Shown here one piece after another: positions 60,141 to 64,000 of a stretch of 64,000 bases of DNA. The notes under the pieces are model-generated. The model was not told the DNA's origin, ran no database searches, and saw only the letters and a list, made by a program, of their open reading frames with translations. The first letter of the stretch is position 1. Every line of letters begins with the position of its first letter. This stretch comes from Haematobia irritans. Taxonomy: Eukaryota; Arthropoda; Insecta; Diptera; Muscidae. The DNA lies in the NCBI RefSeq assembly GCF_050003625.1, contig NC_134397.1, forward strand, positions 224,626,537 to 224,690,536, given 5' to 3'. The position numbers and the translations under genes were made by a program.

Positions 60141-61904
60141 ATACCCCAAACACATTTTGCTTCCCAGCTACAAAATTTTAAAGTTCTTCTAAAGGCACAA
60201 CTTTAAAAGCGCTTCCAAAAATGTCCTCCCAAAAATGTTCTTTTTATTAACTGCACAGGAAGTTCATTTGAGCCAATTTTTTTATAACTCGCTTTTTTCA
60301 AATTTTTAATGGGAAATTTAATTTTTTTTGTTTCAAATAGGATAAAAGCAGATTATGAACTAATAAAATGGATAAATTATTTAAATTATGCCGTATAAAA
60401 TTCTAAAGCCATTCTAGAAAAATTGTGAATTTTTGAAAACATTTGATGTCAAACGTTCCAGGCAAGCATTAGAATGCATTAAAAATCTTAAAATATTGTA
60501 CAAATTATTTATTTGCCAAAATATCACAAACTTTCTCAATTCACATCCAAAACACTGAATTCGCACTACCCCTTAAGAAGTGATGCCAATTCAGTGCAAC
60601 GGCTGTTCATCGCTTCTGCGCCAATTTTGCACCACTTCCGGAATATTTTCACTACTTTTTTGGCAACGCTTTTTTCATGGGTTAAAACATATATATTTTC
60701 AGGATTGGCCCAACAAAATATTGTTTGTATTGTTCAAACATATTATGTTTCACTTTAGGGCATACACTGGTAGAAAAAAAATTTAATGTAATTTTTTTTG
60801 TGTGGATATATTTTTAAGGCGCCAATTGGTTACTTCCATTATTTTACTTGTAGCAGACTCTCTAGGTCTCTCTTTCTAAACACATATATGTTTATAGGCT
60901 ATTTCTAAATTAATATATGTTTGCATCCAAGCATATTATATTTACAAACATTTTATGTCACAAACATAATATAGTCTAACATATTAACATATACGTCCCA
61001 AACATGTTATGCTAGTTTATGAAAATTATATGCTTGCACTTAAAAATATTGTGTTAAAATATTTGAGTTCCAAACATACAATTTTTACATCCAAACATAT
61101 GAAAAACAGTTTTTCGGCCGTGTAGGTTGAGAGTTTTTTTTTTAATTTGGAAGTTTTTTTTTTTTTTTTTTGAATTAAGAAAACATTTTTTCTTGAAAGT
61201 ATCATTATACTTTGGATTTTTAAACTGATATTTCTTTCAACGTGAATTAGTAAGGCATTTAGAGAAATAAAATTCCATAAATGAGATCTGTATTCTAATT
61301 TTAATTGTATTGCTTTTAGATTGAAAGCTAAAAAGATCCCTAAAAACGTCTTTATTTTAATGAAGCTGCATCTTTGTCTCGAAATCAATACCAAAATCCT
61401 TAAGGGAAGGTCAAAATCTCTGGATTCAAGTAAACTTTGTTGTAAGTGTATATATCCAAGCAAAAACAACTTTCAAAAAAAGTAGTTTGGATCCCCATCA
61501 AAGGATACAGATGTAGTTAAAATTTGGGTCATCTATAACGATTTTTAAGATCATTCCAGCAATAAAATTGGAAGTTTTTCCTAAGTCTTTTCTTTTAATG
61601 TGTGTTTAAAAAAAGTGAACGTAGAATTTGTCATAAATTATCTGCTAGAATTTTTCCTAATGTTTTTACCTCAAAACGTAATCGCGAAATATTGGGGAAA
61701 ATAAATAAACTTTAAACTTTAAAAAAACCTTGAGCTTGAAAAAACATGAATTTATTATATAATTTGCATACTAAACAAATATTTATACAAAATAAGTATA
61801 ACAGAAAATAACAAAATAAAAAGTATGTGTAATAAAAAAACATTTTTTTGGGGGGAAAATTATAACAAAAAATTGCCGCTGGTGACATTTAAACCTGCGT
61901 TCTT
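60141..61904. repeat. cluster of decayed dispersed repeats
   Basis: 60160-60310 pairs with 18655-18760. 60360-60670 pairs with 12640-12960. 60690-61125 pairs with 55674-55965. 61190-61450 pairs with 51550-51780. No coding sequence; the 147-codon minus frame at 61026-61469 is A+T-driven. Confidence 0.5.
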
Positions 61905-62365
61905 CATTATACCCACCACCATAGAAGGGTGATGGGGGGTAATAAGTTTTTCATTCCGTTTGGAAAACATCGATATACCGATTTCCGACTATATATTCTT
62001 GGTCAAGAGAAATTCTAAGACGATATAACCATGTCCGTCTGTAATGTGATTACAACACTCTACAGTCGTCACTAATGAAGCTATCGAACCGATATGCATA
62101 AACTCGTCTTTTGTCTACAGGCAGATCAAGTTCGTAAATGGGCTATATCGGTCCAGATTTTGATATAACCCCCATACAAACGGACTCCCTATTTAGGAAA
62201 TTGAACGTCAAGACAATCGAAATTTTATCCGATTTGCCTGAATTTCAAAATCTAGAGGTACTTTGGGTGCATAAATAAGTGCGCCGAATATGGTGTGATT
62301 CGGTCCATATTTTGATATAGCCCCCATATAGACCGATCTTCTGATTTGACTTTTTGGCAAGCCCA
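61905..62365. mobile_element. family C element fragment, inverse orientation
   Basis: TTATACCCACCACCATAGAA hairpin end, damaged core (GATATAACCATGTCCGTC), and monomers CCCCATATAGACCGATCTTC, breaking off near 62365. Confidence 0.75.
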
Positions 62366-62650
62366 TGTGAAATTCATTGCTTCTGAGGCAATTTTGCACT
62401 ACTTCCGTATCCAAAAAAATATTTTCAATTTTAATAAAAATTTTATCTAAATAAAAAAGTTACGATAGCAAAATTGGCGGATACGGGAATTGAACATGGA
62501 TCCTTTCATTTCCTGATTCGAAGTTAGTCGAGAAATGTATTTTTTGGAAATGTCTTCTTGTTCTTGCTGTGTTTTATGTACAGAATTTAGAAAATTTATT
62601 TACTCAGTTATAAATTTGAATTTTCTGAGTTTTACTCTGCATAAAACATA

Positions 62651-62797
62651 CACACAAAAAAATATTATAATTTTTGAACTTACAATAACTTGTTGTTAAA
62701 GAAAATTTTTATGTTAAACATGTTAAACGTTGTTATCTCAAATTTAAACATAATTTTAATTGTATTGACAAAAAAATTAATTGATATTTTTTGTGTG
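62651..62797. mobile_element. N1 MITE, internally deleted copy (147 bp)
   Basis: CACACAAAAAAATATTATAA to ATTTTTTGTGTG, TA flanks (62649-62650, 62798-62799). Internally shorter than 41962-42177. Confidence 0.75.
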
Positions 62798-64000
62798 TAG
62801 CCAATAAAAAGAAAACAATTCTAAAAAATACATGAAAACTGTACCGATCCATTTCTCAACAAACTTAGAATCTGCGATAAAACATATAAAAGAATTTTTA
62901 TATGTCACCTCAAAAGAACTCCTTGCGAAGTGCAAATTCTAGTCTATCTCTAGAAGACAACGTTTGGATGTACTTTTAAAGTAATGACTTAGAAAGAATC
63001 TTAACATCCTGGGTAATAATTTCATAATAAATTTTCCAATTCCTTTTTTAGTTGGAAACATTTATTTTGTTTATTCAATTGAAATAATTAATATCTTAGT
63101 TAAAAATGTAAAAAAAAACTTCTGTATGTTAAACCTCTTAATTGAGTTTATCTTTGAATATTATTAAAAAATAATTGGACATATTTTTGTTGATATTTTT
63201 TTAATGTTCGTTTTAGGTTCCTTTGCCTTGCAGTTATGCCTTGGAAGTTCACGAATTTAAAAACTTTTTTCTCAAAATTTTCCAACTTGTTTTTATTTTT
63301 AACCAATTTTTTATTAAACTTTTTAATTTTTTATATAGTTTTTACAATATGAAAATCTTTTTCCTGGGGCATGGTGCTACCATAATATTTTTTTTTTTTA
63401 ATTAGTTTATATTTTCCTTTATAACTCATCCCGACACCTCTATATTTATGTGCGACAAAAAAATACATACAAATATAAGAAATATTTTTATACGATTCCT
63501 TATTTCTTAATTCCTGTACCAAATGCTGTAGGTTCTTTTGAAAATGAAAATCATTGGTACGTATACCTAGGTTTTGTCATTCTCTTCACTAGCCCACAAA
63601 ACTGTTGGCTCTATTAAAGGTCTTCGATTTACAGTGGAAATTTGTTTGTCTTTTAACTTTGGTTACGGAGATTTTTGGTGATGAGGGCTCATTCATTCAT
63701 AGTTCATAAATATAACTGGATGTGAATCTATACTCAACACATACACTCTCATGTGACAGCCATATATCCATGAATAAAAGGCATACGAACTTGATAAACT
63801 GTGGTGAGTCTATAGGAATATCAATAGCAAGAGTCGAGAATAAAAGCAACCAACATGAAGCACCACGATAACATTACACACAGAGGAGCACACACACACA
63901 CCCCTCCCCCTCTCTCCCACGCACCATTATGTCATGTTTTATTATTGAAGTTCATTGTGGCGTATACTTAACGCCAATTTATGGATTTGTCCGTTATGGC
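62798..64000. other. A+T-rich then repeat-poor, probable host DNA
   Basis: No recognised gene. Ends with a CA run and a C/T-rich tract (63889-63918). Confidence 0.4.

Noticed and set aside
61026..61469. 147-codon minus-strand frame
   Set aside because: It spans low-complexity A+T-rich dispersed repeats with Lys runs from poly-T tracts. No motif, and parts of it recur elsewhere in the window as repeats.
62460..62560. Possible tRNA-like B box on the minus strand (GTTCAATTCCC)
   Set aside because: No A box at the right distance and no related copy recognised, so not called.

Overview
This window is about 64 kb of repeat-dense, A+T-rich nuclear DNA from a higher fly (Diptera, Calyptratae; a muscid is the best guess). 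The evidence is a spliced slouch/NK1 homeobox gene on the minus strand, an irritans-type mariner very close to the Himar1 family first known from the horn fly, tRNA-derived SINEs, and dense families of short tandem-repeat elements. There is no sign of bacterial gene organisation, CRISPR or rRNA.

Only one host gene is recognisable. Two slouch (slou) exons lie at 22124-22339 and 22508-22785 (minus strand). They carry a complete NK1-class homeodomain split at the usual homeobox intron position, a C-terminal tail and a stop codon. The gene must have 5' exons further right, because the upstream exon starts in the middle of a codon, but I found none in the remaining 41 kb. That DNA is therefore a very large intron and/or upstream sequence.

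Nearly everything else is mobile DNA at several levels of nesting. (1) Elements built from imperfect 153-bp tandem monomers, here called families A, C, D and E, share a microsatellite of GTCY type, a conserved core and terminal hairpins. They lie at 2887-6283, 8650-11109, 15440-21455, 31988-35455, 37957-39303, 48634-51410, 56165-57507 and 61905-62365. (2) A separate element family carries arrays of a 29-bp palindromic monomer (main array 23175-25690). (3) There are two Himar1-like mariner copies (6286-8649 and 28820-30052), a DD37E Tc1/mariner element with intact ends (32268-33554), two piggyBac-like TTAA elements (51849-52364, 52470-52709), several TA-flanked MITE families, a tandem pair of about 1.2-kb inverted-repeat elements (12991-15438), SINEs, and scattered transposase and reverse-transcriptase relics.

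The stretches free of recognised repeats (about 11.3-12.4, 26.8-28.0, 30.5-31.4, 35.7-36.6, 40.3-41.7, 42.8-43.9, 47.0-48.5, 53.2-54.0, 58.0-59.6 and 62.8-64.0 kb) are the likely host intronic or intergenic islands. They hold simple repeats and homeodomain-type TAATTA sites but no gene that I recognise. No transposase in the window is intact, so the mobile elements seen here look non-autonomous or dead.
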